Below, one piece after another: positions 17,382 through 26,741 of a DNA stretch of 64,000 nt. The notes under the pieces are model-generated. The model saw nothing but the letters and a program-made list of their open reading frames with translations, was not told the DNA's origin and searched no databases. This DNA is from Flavobacteriaceae bacterium. GTDB taxonomy: Bacteria; Bacteroidota; Bacteroidia; Flavobacteriales; Flavobacteriaceae. Location: contig NVXD01000015.1 in the NCBI GenBank assembly GCA_002746415.1, positions 1-64,000 on the forward strand, given 5' to 3'. Each line of letters starts with the position of its first letter. Position 1 is the stretch's first letter. The translations under genes and the position numbers were made by a program.

Positions 17382-17972
17382 TTAGCTCTTGGCCTTCATC
17401 AATCTAGCGACATACTTCCCAATAACATCAAACTCCAAATTAACTAGAGTTCCTATTTTATAAGAGTTAAAACAGGTATGTTCATAAGTGTAAGGAATAA
17501 TAGCCACACTAAAGGATTCGGTGTCAGAATCGACAACCGTTAGACTCGTTCCGTCAATGGTAATGGAACCTTTTTCTATGGTAACATTGTTAAGCGAGGC
17601 ATCATATTTAAATGTAAAAAACCAACTCCCATCTTTTTCTTCAATTGTGGTGCAAACTCCCGTTTGGTCTACATGTCCTTGCACCAAATGACCGTCCAAA
17701 CGAGTGCCTAATACCATAGCACGCTCTAGATTTACAGCATCACCTTCTTGTAAGAGCCCAAGGCTAGTTTTTTGTAGGGTTTCTTCAATTGCCGTAGTTG
17801 TATAGTTGTTTCCATCTAGGGCTACAACAGTTAAGCAAACACCATTGTGAGCTACGCTTTGGTCTATTTTAAGTTCAGTTGTGATGCTAGATTGAATGGT
17901 AATATGAAGGTTACCCCCTTCTTTTTCTAACTTTTCTACTGTGCCAAGTGTTTCAATGATACCCGTAAACAT
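17382..17972 (-). CDS. ribE: Riboflavin synthase, alpha subunit
   Basis: Catalyses dismutation of two 6,7-dimethyl-8-ribityllumazine molecules to riboflavin. At 196 residues it has the normal length for the trimeric enzyme and shows the internal duplication of two lumazine-binding domains: first from MFTGIIETLGTVEKL with VAHNGVCLTVV, second from LDGHLVQGHVDQTGV with GSITIDGTSLTVV. Both the N-terminal MFTGII and the SVAxNGxCLTV-type motif are clear. It is divergent from pdxA (58 bp between starts), so two cofactor genes sit back to back. Confidence 0.96.
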   Translation of the reverse strand: MFTGIIETLGTVEKLEKEGGNLHITIQSSITTELKIDQSVAHNGVCLTVVALDGNNYTTTAIEETLQKTSLGLLQEGDAVNLERAMVLGTRLDGHLVQGHVDQTGVCTTIEEKDGSWFFTFKYDASLNNVTIEKGSITIDGTSLTVVDSDTESFSVAIIPYTYEHTCFNSYKIGTLVNLEFDVIGKYVARLMKAKS

Positions 17973-18030
17973 GTGTCGTTTTAATTAAGTAATTTTGCGT
18001 TGTAAATTTAGACATAAAGGCATAAATAGA

Positions 18031-19077
18031 ATGCAGGAGACGCAAAAAATAAAAGTAGGTATTTCCATTGGTGATTTAAATGGTATTGGTTGTGAAGTTG
18101 TTCTTAGGACTTTTGAAGATTCTAGAATGCTAGATTTTTGTACACCTATTATTTTTGCATCAAACAAAACTATTTCATTTCAGAAAAATGAGCTTGAAAT
18201 TAGTATTAATTACCACGGCATACAGGACGCTTCCAAGGCTTTGGATGGGAAAATAAATGTAGTGAATGTATGGAATGAAGTGCCTAATGTGGAATTTGGA
18301 AAGGACAGCAAAGAGGCTGGCTCTTTTGCTATCAAATCGTTAAAGGAAGCGGTAAAAGCTCTAAAGAATAACGATATAGATGTATTGGTCACTGCTCCTA
18401 TTAATAAAAACAACATCCAGGCAGATGATTTTAATTTCCCAGGGCACACAGATTATCTAGCAAAGGAGCTTGATGGAGAAAGCCTTATGTTTATGGTCAC
18501 GGACGATTTAAAAGTAGGCTTGTTAACAGATCACGTTGCCGTAAAAGATGTAGCAAGCGCCATTACACCAGAACTAATTCAGAAGAAAATAAAAACCATA
18601 GAAGCATCTTTAAAAATAGATTTTGGTATTCGCAGACCAAAAATTGCCATGTTGGGCATCAATCCACATAGTGGAGACAACGGTGTTATTGGCAAAGAAG
18701 ATGATGAGGTATTGAAGCCAGTAATCAAAACACTTTTTGAAAAAGGACATTTGGTATACGGTCCATATCCTGCCGACAGTTTTTTTGGTTCTGAATCCTA
18801 TAAGAATTTTGATGCCATTTTAGCAGCGTACCATGACCAAGGTCTTATCCCTTTTAAAACCATGTCTTTTGGTAAGGGAGTTAACTATACAGCAGGTTTA
18901 AACAAAGTAAGAACCTCACCAGATCATGGCACTGCCTATGAAATTGCAGGTAAGGGAAAAGCCGATCACAGCTCTTTTGAAGAAGCCGTTTTTATGGGAA
19001 TAAAGATTTTTAAGAACAGGATGGAGTATCAGGAACTGACCAAAAATTCTTTGCAAAAACAGAAAATGAAGAAGTGA
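18031..19077 (+). CDS. pdxA: 4-hydroxythreonine-4-phosphate dehydrogenase
   Basis: NAD-dependent dehydrogenase of the DXP-dependent pyridoxal 5'-phosphate pathway, converting 4-phosphohydroxy-L-threonine to the amino-ketone used by PdxJ. The 348-residue length is normal. Motifs: VGISIGDLNGIGCEV at the N-terminus, DVLVTAPINKNNIQ, FPGHTDYLA, the metal-site histidines in TDHVAV and AAYHDQGLIPFK, and NYTAGLNKVRTSPDHGTAYEIAGKG (read in parts). The ATG at 18031 is chosen because the 12 residues before it are basic and not part of the family. No other pdx genes are in the window. Confidence 0.95.
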   Translation: MQETQKIKVGISIGDLNGIGCEVVLRTFEDSRMLDFCTPIIFASNKTISFQKNELEISINYHGIQDASKALDGKINVVNVWNEVPNVEFGKDSKEAGSFAIKSLKEAVKALKNNDIDVLVTAPINKNNIQADDFNFPGHTDYLAKELDGESLMFMVTDDLKVGLLTDHVAVKDVASAITPELIQKKIKTIEASLKIDFGIRRPKIAMLGINPHSGDNGVIGKEDDEVLKPVIKTLFEKGHLVYGPYPADSFFGSESYKNFDAILAAYHDQGLIPFKTMSFGKGVNYTAGLNKVRTSPDHGTAYEIAGKGKADHSSFEEAVFMGIKIFKNRMEYQELTKNSLQKQKMKK

Positions 19078-19166
19078 TAGTTTAGGGTAAGATTGCAATA
19101 GTTTATAAAACAATAGTCCCCTTTAGAGACAACAAACCAACCATAAGGCATTTAGCTTTAAAAAAG

Positions 19167-19196
19167 TTGGGTTTTTACAAAAAAATAGTATCTTTG
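19167..19196 (+). promoter_or_regulatory. Bacteroidetal sigma-A-type promoter for yceD-rpmF
   Basis: A TTG at 19167-19169 is followed after 19 bp by TATCTTTG at 19189-19196, matching the TTG-N(17-23)-TAnnTTTG consensus reported for Flavobacterium. It lies 43 bp upstream of the ATG at 19240, leaving a plausible 5' leader. Assigned by consensus only. Confidence 0.65.
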
Positions 19197-19239
19197 CAGC
19201 CCTGTTTTAAGTAGGGGGAAACATTAAACAAGTGTTGTC

Positions 19240-19773
19240 ATGGTGAAGCAAAAGGAGTTTGATATTCCTTTCTCAGGATTGAGACTAGGGAAACACGAGT
19301 TTAATTATCATATTAAGAATACGTTCTTTGAATCTTTTGATTACAACGAGTTTAATGAAGCTGATATTACTATTCATGCCGAATTAAACATAATGTCTAC
19401 CATGCTAGAGTTAGATTTATCTGCTGATGGCACGGTAAATGTAAATTGTGATATTACTAATGAGCTTTTTGACCAAGATGTAAATGGGAAATTGGAATTG
19501 GTAATTAAGTTTGGCGATGAATACAATGATGAGAATGAAGAAATATTAATCATTCCTCAAAGTGAACATCAAATAAACATAGCACAGTACATTTATGAAA
19601 TGTTGGTTTTGGCAGTGCCCCTAAAGAGAATTCATCCTGGCGTTTTGGATGGGTCCTTAGAGTCTAAAGCACTAATAAAACTTGAAGAATTGCAACCAAA
19701 AGAAGAAAAAGAACAAAAAGAAGATACGGATCCCAGATGGGATGCACTAAAAAAATTATTAACGGATAAATAA
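19240..19773 (+). CDS. yceD: DUF177 / YceD family protein
   Basis: Member of the YceD (DUF177) family, 177 residues, named for the gene that precedes rpmF in many bacteria; in plants and bacteria it is linked to 23S rRNA accumulation, but its biochemical role is not settled. The central strand-rich region ending in [22 protein letters not shown] and LVIKFGDEY fits; the C-terminal [21 protein letters not shown] is typical of the flavobacterial form, which often ends in a PRWxxLKKL motif. It is 8 bp upstream of rpmF and the promoter lies directly before it. Confidence 0.85.
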   Translation: MVKQKEFDIPFSGLRLGKHEFNYHIKNTFFESFDYNEFNEADITIHAELNIMSTMLELDLSADGTVNVNCDITNELFDQDVNGKLELVIKFGDEYNDENEEILIIPQSEHQINIAQYIYEMLVLAVPLKRIHPGVLDGSLESKALIKLEELQPKEEKEQKEDTDPRWDALKKLLTDK

Positions 19774-19781
19774 GTTTCATA

Positions 19782-19979
19782 ATGGCACATCCTAAAAGAA
19801 AAATTTCTAAAACCAGAAGGGATAAAAGAAGAACACATTACAAAGCTTCTGACCAACAATTGGCAAAAGACCCAACTACAGGTGAAATACATTTGTACCA
19901 CAGAGCTCACTGGCATGAAGGTAAATTGTATTATAGAGGTGAAGTATTGATAGACAAAACAGAAGAAGCAGTAGCTTAA
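19782..19979 (+). CDS. rpmF: 50S ribosomal protein L32
   Basis: Ribosomal protein bL32, 65 residues. The N-terminus [20 protein letters not shown] is diagnostic. The protein lacks the zinc-binding cysteines seen in some bacterial L32 copies, as is common in Bacteroidota. It forms an operon with yceD and is followed by a strong intrinsic terminator, so fabH needs its own promoter or read-through. Confidence 0.96.
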   Translation: MAHPKRKISKTRRDKRRTHYKASDQQLAKDPTTGEIHLYHRAHWHEGKLYYRGEVLIDKTEEAVA

Positions 19980-20003
19980 TTTGTTTTATTATCGACGATA
20001 TTT

Positions 20004-20035
20004 AACTCCCACTTTTCTAAAGTGGGAGTTTTTTT
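20004..20035 (+). terminator. Intrinsic terminator after rpmF
   Basis: Perfect 11-bp stem (20004-20014 with 20020-20030), 5-nt loop, then a run of seven or more T. It lies 24 bp after the rpmF stop codon and separates yceD-rpmF from fabH. Confidence 0.9.
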
Positions 20036-20154
20036 ATTAAAAGTATAAAAAAATCAAAAACAAGCGTTTTTTAAGCAAAAAGTCGTAGAAAATGCTTAAT
20101 TTTCAGCACTTTTTAGCCATTTTTGAATGTTTTTGACAAAAAAGTCATTTTAGT

Positions 20155-21150
20155 ATGAATGAGATATCAGCAGCAATTACAGCTGTAGGAGCCTATGTTC
20201 CAGACTTTGTGTTGACCAATAAAATATTGGAGACCATGGTAGATACCAATGATGAATGGATAACATCCAGAACAGGTATAAAGGAGAGAAGAATATTAAA
20301 GAAAGAAGGAGAGGGAACATCTTATCTTGCTATAAAAGCAGCAGAAGATTTGATTCGGAAAAGCAACCTTGACCCCAAAGAAATTGATATGGTGATAGTT
20401 GCGACTGCAACTCCTGACATACAGGTTTCTGCGACTGCTGCATATGTGGCATCAGAAATAGGAGCAGTTAATGCTTTTGGGTATGATTTGCAAGCGGCAT
20501 GCTCCAGTTTTCTTTATGGTATGTCTACTGCGGCTAGTTATATTGAATCTAGGAGATACAAAAAAGTATTGTTGATTGGCGCGGATAAAATGTCTTCTAT
20601 CATAGATTATACAGACAGAACAACCTGCATAATTTTTGGAGATGGCGCTGGTGCTGCACTTTTTGAACCTAATACAGAAGGATTAGGGCTGCAAGATGAA
20701 TATTTAAGGTCTGATGGGGTGGGAAGAAACTTTCTAAAGATTGAAGCTGGCGGATCAGTAATGCCTCCTACAGAAGAAACTGTGAGGAACAATAGGCATT
20801 ATGTAAAGCAAGATGGAAAAACAGTATTTAAGTTTGCTGTTTCTAATATGGCTGATGCTGCGTTAAAAGTGATGGAACAAAATAATCTTAGCAGCGATGA
20901 CATAGATTGGTTGGTGCCACATCAAGCTAATAAAAGGATTATTAGTGCTACGGCTAAACGAGCTGGAGTCGAAGAGTCTAAGGTAATGATGAATATTGAA
21001 AAATATGGCAATACTACCTCAGCAACTTTACCGCTTTTGTTAAGCGATTACGAGAATCAATTAAAAAAAGGAGACAAACTAGTTTTTGCGGCCTTTGGAG
21101 GTGGCTTTACTTGGGGGGCCATATATTTAAAATGGGCCTATAATTCATAA
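20155..21150 (+). CDS. fabH: 3-oxoacyl-ACP synthase III
   Basis: Beta-ketoacyl-ACP synthase III, which condenses acetyl-CoA (or a branched acyl-CoA) with malonyl-ACP to start fatty-acid synthesis. The 331-residue length is normal. The catalytic triad is visible: Cys116 in DLQAACSSFL, His256 in LVPHQANKR and Asn286 in KYGNTTSA. The C-terminal AFGGGFTWGA is also typical. It lies 29 bp before accB, in the frequent order yceD-rpmF-fabH-accB-accC; plsX is missing here. Cytosolic. Confidence 0.95.
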   Translation: MNEISAAITAVGAYVPDFVLTNKILETMVDTNDEWITSRTGIKERRILKKEGEGTSYLAIKAAEDLIRKSNLDPKEIDMVIVATATPDIQVSATAAYVASEIGAVNAFGYDLQAACSSFLYGMSTAASYIESRRYKKVLLIGADKMSSIIDYTDRTTCIIFGDGAGAALFEPNTEGLGLQDEYLRSDGVGRNFLKIEAGGSVMPPTEETVRNNRHYVKQDGKTVFKFAVSNMADAALKVMEQNNLSSDDIDWLVPHQANKRIISATAKRAGVEESKVMMNIEKYGNTTSATLPLLLSDYENQLKKGDKLVFAAFGGGFTWGAIYLKWAYNS

Positions 21151-21179
21151 CGAAATAGAACTAAACAAAATTTAATTTT

Positions 21180-21656
21180 ATGGACATCAAAGAAATTCAA
21201 AGCTTAATTAAATTTGTGGCAAAATCTGGCGCAAGTGAGGTTAAACTGGAAATGAAAGACATTAAAATCACAATTAGAACGGGAGCGGTTGGTTCTGCTC
21301 CAGAAACGACCTATGTACAACAAATCCCAATGGCATCTGCACCCATGGTTGCTGCTCCAGTAGCAGTTGAAACCGCAGCTGCAGAAGCTACAGAGAATTC
21401 TGATGATGATTCCAAATATATCACCATAAAATCTCCTATTATTGGAACTTTTTATAGAAAACCATCTCCAGATAAACCCTCTTTTGTAGAGGTAGGAGCT
21501 ACTATTGGCAAAGGAGATGTTCTTTGTGTTATAGAGGCAATGAAACTTTTTAATGATATTGAATCAGAAGTTTCTGGAAAAATAATAAAAGTATTGGTAG
21601 ATGATTCATCTCCAGTAGAATTTGACCAACCATTATTTTTGGTTGATCCATCTTAA
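21180..21656 (+). CDS. accB: Acetyl-CoA carboxylase biotin carboxyl carrier protein
   Basis: BCCP subunit of acetyl-CoA carboxylase, 158 residues. The biotinyl lysine is Lys122 in the canonical EAMKLF motif. An alanine/proline-rich linker (about 40-75) joins the N-terminal helix to the biotinyl domain (80-156), which contains the SPIIGTFYR thumb region. It sits between fabH and accC; a 93-bp spacer before accC holds no obvious hairpin. Confidence 0.95.
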   Translation: MDIKEIQSLIKFVAKSGASEVKLEMKDIKITIRTGAVGSAPETTYVQQIPMASAPMVAAPVAVETAAAEATENSDDDSKYITIKSPIIGTFYRKPSPDKPSFVEVGATIGKGDVLCVIEAMKLFNDIESEVSGKIIKVLVDDSSPVEFDQPLFLVDPS

Positions 21657-21749
21657 TAAATTTTAAGAGTTGAATGTTTAACACCAAAACATGATTTTGG
21701 CTTTTAAACCCATTTAAAACTTAAAAACGTGAACTTAAAATTTTAAAGG

Positions 21750-23099
21750 ATGTTTAAAAAAATACTTATTGCGAACAGGGGAGAGATTGCATTGCGCATC
21801 ATTAGAACCTGCAAGGAAATGGGAATAAAAACCGTAGCGGTCTATTCCACGGCAGATGAAGAAAGTTTGCATGTAAGATTTGCAGATGAAGCAGTTTGTA
21901 TTGGACCCCCACTTAGTAGTGAATCCTATCTTAAAATACCAAATATTATTGCTGCTGCAGAAATAACAAATGCAGATGCCATACATCCAGGTTATGGATT
22001 TCTATCAGAAAACGCTAAATTTTCCAGGATTTGTGCAGAGCACGAAATTAAATTTATTGGTGCTTCTGGAGAGCATATAGACAAGATGGGAGATAAGGCA
22101 TCCGCTAGAGAGACCATGAAAAAAGCTGGTGTTCCTACCATTCCTGGTTCTGCTGGCTTGTTGAAATCTGTCAATGAAGCAATGAAAGTTGCCAAGAAAA
22201 TGGGATATCCTGTTATGGTAAAAGCAACAGCAGGAGGTGGTGGTAAAGGAATGCGAGCGGTTTGGAAAGAAGAAAACATGGTGGAGCTATATGAAAGTGC
22301 TGTGCAAGAAGCAACCGCTGCTTTTGGAAATGGCGCTATGTACATGGAGAAGCTGATTGAAGAACCAAGGCATATTGAAATTCAAATTGTTGGAGATCAA
22401 TATGGAAAAGCATGTCACTTATCTGAAAGAGATTGTTCAATTCAACGACGTCATCAAAAATTGACAGAGGAAACACCATCTCCTTTTATGACCGATAAGT
22501 TAAGGGATGACATGGGAACTGCAGCTATATTAGCAGCAGAGTATATAAAATATGAAGGGGCAGGGACTGTAGAATTTTTGGTAGATAAGCATCGAAATTT
22601 CTATTTCATGGAAATGAACACACGTATACAAGTTGAGCATCCCATAACCGAACAGGTTATTGATTATGATCTGATTAGAGAACAGATTTTAGTAGCTGGA
22701 GGCGTTCCCATTTCTGGAAAAAATTACATTCCAAAATTACATTCCATAGAATGCAGGATTAATGCCGAAGACCCGTATAATAATTTTAGACCGTCACCAG
22801 GTAAAATAACCACATTACATACGCCTGGGGGCCATGGAATCCGTCTGGATACGCATGTGTATAGTGGGTATACCATACCATCTAACTATGACTCCATGAT
22901 TGCAAAGTTGATAACAACCGCACAAACTAGGGAAGAGGCCATAAATAAAATGAAAAGAGCTCTAGATGAGTTTGTAATTGAAGGTGTTAAAACTACCATT
23001 CCATTTCATAGGCAATTAATGGAGCACCCAGAGTATCTGGCAGGAAATTATACCACCAAATTTATGGAGGATTTTGAAATGGAACCCCTAACGGATTAA
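21750..23099 (+). CDS. accC: Acetyl-CoA carboxylase biotin carboxylase subunit
   Basis: ATP-grasp enzyme that carboxylates biotin on BCCP with bicarbonate. The 449-residue length is standard. Visible: [17 protein letters not shown] start, ATP glycine loop [12 protein letters not shown] near residues 159-170, HIEIQIVGD, and [15 protein letters not shown] near 288-302 with the catalytic arginine region. It closes the fatty-acid initiation cluster and is followed by a strong terminator. The transferase subunits accA/accD are elsewhere. Confidence 0.97.
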   Translation: MFKKILIANRGEIALRIIRTCKEMGIKTVAVYSTADEESLHVRFADEAVCIGPPLSSESYLKIPNIIAAAEITNADAIHPGYGFLSENAKFSRICAEHEIKFIGASGEHIDKMGDKASARETMKKAGVPTIPGSAGLLKSVNEAMKVAKKMGYPVMVKATAGGGGKGMRAVWKEENMVELYESAVQEATAAFGNGAMYMEKLIEEPRHIEIQIVGDQYGKACHLSERDCSIQRRHQKLTEETPSPFMTDKLRDDMGTAAILAAEYIKYEGAGTVEFLVDKHRNFYFMEMNTRIQVEHPITEQVIDYDLIREQILVAGGVPISGKNYIPKLHSIECRINAEDPYNNFRPSPGKITTLHTPGGHGIRLDTHVYSGYTIPSNYDSMIAKLITTAQTREEAINKMKRALDEFVIEGVKTTIPFHRQLMEHPEYLAGNYTTKFMEDFEMEPLTD

Positions 23100-23122
23100 A
23101 TTATAATCCAAATGATATTATG

Positions 23123-23153
23123 AAACCGTTCAAAACTTTTGAACGGTTTTTTT
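23123..23153 (+). terminator. Intrinsic terminator after accC
   Basis: Near-perfect 13-bp inverted repeat (23123-23135 with 23137-23149) ending in a run of T, 24 bp after the accC stop. The outer G/C-containing bases give a stable hairpin with an A-rich loop. Confidence 0.88.
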
Positions 23154-23298
23154 GTACCCTTAGAAATGGGAACTATCGATAAATTTGTGATTCTCAACGA
23201 AAATATTTGTAGTTTGACTTTAATAATGTTATTTATGTTTCCCAATCTTTTTATTGAATTTCTTGATAAGTTTTACACCTAATAAATAGAATGATTAC

Positions 23299-23946
23299 AT
23301 GATTAAATGGGGAAAATCATATAAAAAAATTAATTGCTTTTTGATTTTAGTTTTGCTTGTACCCGTAAGTGGATGTACATCACTAAAAACCAATTTCAAT
23401 AAAAAATATAGGGAGGAGTGGAAGAAAATAATTAAATCCCAAGCCTGGAACGATGCGTTGGAATATAGCAATGAACTGGCTTCGATAGACGCAGAGAATA
23501 CATTTATAAAATCTTCAGAGCCTTTAGCTGTAAATGTGGACTACGAATCGCTTATAGCTGCTGATGCAAGGTTCAATGAAAAATACAATTCTCTAGTTTC
23601 CAGAGCTTATTTCAAGATAATTACAGAAGCCCAAAAGGCGGACAGCCGTCTTAAGGAAGCATATGTGCGGTTGAATACAGAAAAAAAAGAAAGTGCTAAT
23701 AAGAATAATCCGGATTACAAAGAGAGGTTAGCGCTTGCAAACAAACGCTATAATGCTCATAGGAAAATGCTGGAAGGGCTTAAAGGGTGGAATATTTTTA
23801 GCGAAAATAGAACAGGAGATTTAGAGTTCTTCAAAAAGGAAAATATAAACACAGTATATAAAAAACATAAAGCTGGTGATGCTGACGATGCAATTATTGG
23901 TTTTTTGGTGTATCAATTGGCAGATCTTTATCATTTTGAAAATTGA
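23299..23946 (+). CDS. Lipoprotein of unknown function
   Basis: 215-residue predicted lipoprotein: a basic N-terminus, a hydrophobic stretch and the lipobox LVPVSGC with Cys26. The mature part is charged and mostly helical (many Lys, Glu and Ala; for example NKYNSLVSRAYFKIITEA), without a recognised domain. The C-terminal DADDAIIGFLVYQLADLY is the most hydrophobic mature region. It is isolated: 199 bp after accC and 74 bp before the FAD oxidoreductase on the same strand. I do not recognise the family. Confidence 0.65.
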   Translation: MIKWGKSYKKINCFLILVLLVPVSGCTSLKTNFNKKYREEWKKIIKSQAWNDALEYSNELASIDAENTFIKSSEPLAVNVDYESLIAADARFNEKYNSLVSRAYFKIITEAQKADSRLKEAYVRLNTEKKESANKNNPDYKERLALANKRYNAHRKMLEGLKGWNIFSENRTGDLEFFKKENINTVYKKHKAGDADDAIIGFLVYQLADLYHFEN

Positions 23947-24020
23947 TTCCAACTACAAATAGTTTTTAAGAAAATTATGGATAAGGCGGACTTTTATTTC
24001 AACATACTTTATCTTAGAAA

Positions 24021-25133
24021 ATGACTTTCAGCTATTGGGAATATAAATCATGGTTGACCAACATAGATTTTACTGTTGTTGGCAGTGGTATTGTTGGTTT
24101 AAACTGCGCTCTCTCCCTTAAAAAGAAATACCCTCAAGCAAAAATATTAGTATTAGAAAAGGGAATCTTGCCACAAGGTGCAAGTACCAAAAACGCAGGG
24201 TTTGCTTGTTTTGGCAGTATTTCTGAAATAGTATCCGACCTTAATGACCATACAGAAAATGAAGTTGTAGCACTGATTCAGAAAAGATGGAAAGGAATAC
24301 AATTGCTGAGGCAAAATTTAGGGGATAAACAAATTGATTTTCAAAATCATGGCGGGCATGAAGTGTTCATGTACTATGATGAAAAACTGTATGAAAATTG
24401 CCTGGAAAATCTTGATAAAATCAACGCCCTGACAAGGCCAATATATAAAGAAAAGGCTTTTAAAAAACATGCCAACACCTTTGAATTTGATAAAGTAAAA
24501 GAGCATTATATTACCAATCATTTTGAATCCCAAATTGATACAGGAAAAATGATGTCTGCCTTGCTCAACAAGGTTTTGATGAATGATATAAAAATTCTCA
24601 ACTCGGTTTCGGTAAAAGAATTTGTTGAAAACAATGATCATGTTTTGGTGAAAACAAATCAGTTTGATTTTTCAACCAACAAATTGTTGATAGCAACCAA
24701 CGGTTTTGCATCTCAATTGCTCAATGAGCAGGTACAACCAGCAAGGGCGCAAGTGCTGATTACCAAACCCATTAAAAACTTGCACATTAAAGGAACTTTT
24801 CATTTGGATCAAGGGTATTATTATTTTAGAAATATTGATGATAGAGTTCTCTTTGGTGGAGGTAGAAACATAGACTTTAAAACAGAAACAACCACTGTTT
24901 TAGGAGAAACAAAACAGATACAAAATAAACTAGAAAAAATGCTTAAGGAGATTATTTTGCCCAATACCTTTTTTGAAGTGGATTATAGCTGGAGCGGAAT
25001 TATGGGCCTAGGCAAAACAAAAAACCCTATAGTGAAGCAAGTGTCGGAGAATGTATATTGTGGAGTCCGTTTAGGCGGAATGGGTATCGCCATAGGTAGT
25101 TTCGTTGGCAAAGAACTTTCAGAGATAGTATAG
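24021..25133 (+). CDS. FAD-dependent oxidoreductase (DAO/DadA-like)
   Basis: Flavoprotein of the D-amino-acid oxidase / DadA superfamily, 370 residues. The dinucleotide-binding motif FTVVGSGIVGLNCA is at about residues 14-27, with LVLEKGILPQGASTKNAG closing the FAD site. The C-terminal GIMGLGKTKNPIVKQ and GVRLGGMGIAIGS match the superfamily's FAD-closing region. The N-terminal MTFSYWEYKSW is a variant seen in flavobacterial homologues. Probably oxidises a secondary amine or amino acid. No quinone or transport partner is next to it, so the substrate stays open. Confidence 0.8.
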   Translation: MTFSYWEYKSWLTNIDFTVVGSGIVGLNCALSLKKKYPQAKILVLEKGILPQGASTKNAGFACFGSISEIVSDLNDHTENEVVALIQKRWKGIQLLRQNLGDKQIDFQNHGGHEVFMYYDEKLYENCLENLDKINALTRPIYKEKAFKKHANTFEFDKVKEHYITNHFESQIDTGKMMSALLNKVLMNDIKILNSVSVKEFVENNDHVLVKTNQFDFSTNKLLIATNGFASQLLNEQVQPARAQVLITKPIKNLHIKGTFHLDQGYYYFRNIDDRVLFGGGRNIDFKTETTTVLGETKQIQNKLEKMLKEIILPNTFFEVDYSWSGIMGLGKTKNPIVKQVSENVYCGVRLGGMGIAIGSFVGKELSEIV

Positions 25134-25205
25134 CCTTAAAGATACAAATGGCACCCAAGTTTTTTGTAGTTTCACAAAGCAATTTTTAATTCACAAATCA
25201 ACCAA

Positions 25206-26198
25206 ATGAAAACGTTTACCATTAAAGAAATCAATGACATCCTTAAAGGAGAATTGGTTGGAAATACTACTCAGAAAATAAGTGGCCCAGAAGAACTTGG
25301 AAAGGCAACCAGCAACCAGATTACATTTATTGGAAGTACAAAGTATGTGCGTCAATGGAAAGACTCTAAAGCTTGTGCGGCTATTGTTAATGAAAAGTTG
25401 GTAGTTGAGCCAGGTGAAAATAGAGCGTTGATTAAAGTTAAAAATGCAGATTTGGCTATGGCGAAGATTTTGGAGGCGTTTGATCCAGGCCCTCCTGAAT
25501 TTGATATTGATATTCATCCCACTGCTATAATTCATGAGTCGGCAACCCTTGGAGAGGGCTGTAAAATTGGAGCTGGCTGTTATGTAGGAAAGAATGTGGT
25601 TTTAGGAAACGCCGTTATTTTATATCCCCATGTTTCGGTTTTTGATGAAACTAAAATAGGGAACAATACCACTATTTGGTCTGGTACAGTGATTAGAGAA
25701 CGAAGTATAATAGGGAGTCACTGTATTTTTCATACGAATGTAAGTATTGGTGCCGATGGTTTTGGATATCGTCCAAGCGATGATGGCAGAGGATTGGTGA
25801 AAATACCACAAATTGGAAATGTCATTATAGGCAATGGAGTGGAAATTGGTGCAAATTCTTGTGTGGATAGAGCCAAATTTAGCTCAACTATTGTGGGAGA
25901 TGGTTGCAAAATAGACAACTTTGTACAAATTGCCCATAACTGTATTATGGGGCGTTCTTGTATCATGGCAGGACATAGTGGACTTGCTGGTTCGGTTACT
26001 TTGGGAGATGGGGTAATTATTGGAGGCAGCGCATCAATTAAAGATCACACAACTATTCATTCTGGAGCGGTCGTTGGAGCTGGTTCTGGTGTCATGAAAG
26101 ATATTCCGGCAGGCCAAACAGTTTTAGGGTATCCAGCCCAAGAATCCAGAGAAATGCTAAAACAGTGGATTGCTTTACGGAAGCTGACTCAAGGTTAA
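25206..26198 (+). CDS. lpxD: UDP-3-O-(3-hydroxyacyl)glucosamine N-acyltransferase
   Basis: Lipid A biosynthesis acyltransferase adding a 3-hydroxyacyl chain to the 2-amino group of UDP-3-O-acyl-glucosamine. 330 residues: N-terminal uridine-binding domain (about 1-100, with FIGSTKYVRQW), then a left-handed beta-helix of hexapeptide repeats (about 105-300, for example LGEGCKIGAGCYVGKNV). The catalytic histidine is in FVQIAHNCIMG. The C-terminal IPAGQTVLGYPAQESREMLKQW is family-typical. It abuts the next gene without a gap. Flavobacteria often have a second LpxD; this may be either copy. Confidence 0.92.
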   Translation: MKTFTIKEINDILKGELVGNTTQKISGPEELGKATSNQITFIGSTKYVRQWKDSKACAAIVNEKLVVEPGENRALIKVKNADLAMAKILEAFDPGPPEFDIDIHPTAIIHESATLGEGCKIGAGCYVGKNVVLGNAVILYPHVSVFDETKIGNNTTIWSGTVIRERSIIGSHCIFHTNVSIGADGFGYRPSDDGRGLVKIPQIGNVIIGNGVEIGANSCVDRAKFSSTIVGDGCKIDNFVQIAHNCIMGRSCIMAGHSGLAGSVTLGDGVIIGGSASIKDHTTIHSGAVVGAGSGVMKDIPAGQTVLGYPAQESREMLKQWIALRKLTQG

Positions 26199-26645
26199 AT
26201 GGAAAACAAGAAATTAAAAGAAGAACTGTATGAGCACTGTAACGGTTTTATAAATAGTAGAGTTTCTAGAATAAAAACCAATATTGATGCAACGCAGGAA
26301 GCATTGACTTCTGAAACCAAAAGTAGTGCAGGGGATAAACATGAAACTGGGCGCGCTATGATTCAATTAGAACGAGAGAAATTGGGAAACCAATTGGCTG
26401 AGGCAGAAAAAGTAAAACACGCTTTATCGAAGGTTCAAATAGACAATAGTACGGAGCACGTTGGGGTAGGAAGTTTGGTGTATACGAATAAGGCAACGTA
26501 TTTTTTAGGAATTTCTGCGGGGGAATATAAAAATATCTTTTGTGTTTCCGCAATGACGCCAATAGGAAAATTGCTATTGGGTAAATCAATAGGAGATACT
26601 ATTGGCTTTAACGATATCGTTTTCGTAATTAAACAAATTCACTAA
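26199..26645 (+). CDS. GreA/GreB C-terminal-domain-like protein
   Basis: 148-residue protein with an N-terminal helical hairpin (about 1-85, containing ETKSSAGDKHETGRAM) and a C-terminal beta domain resembling the FKBP-like domain of GreA/GreB (GSLVYTNKATYFLGISAG and MTPIGKLLLGKSIGDTI). The domain order is the same as in transcript cleavage factors, but the acidic tip residues of GreA are not evident. Flavobacterial copies are often labelled 3-oxoacyl-ACP synthase in databases, which the sequence does not support. It starts at the base after the lpxD stop, so it is coupled to it. An RNA polymerase secondary-channel role is inference. Confidence 0.7.
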   Translation: MENKKLKEELYEHCNGFINSRVSRIKTNIDATQEALTSETKSSAGDKHETGRAMIQLEREKLGNQLAEAEKVKHALSKVQIDNSTEHVGVGSLVYTNKATYFLGISAGEYKNIFCVSAMTPIGKLLLGKSIGDTIGFNDIVFVIKQIH

Positions 26646-26741
26646 ACAAGTAGTGTTTTAGTAACACATAGAATAGCTTCTGAATCAGATATTTTCCATA
26701 ATTTCATGGCCTGAAAAAAAGACTATAACCTATTAACACTA

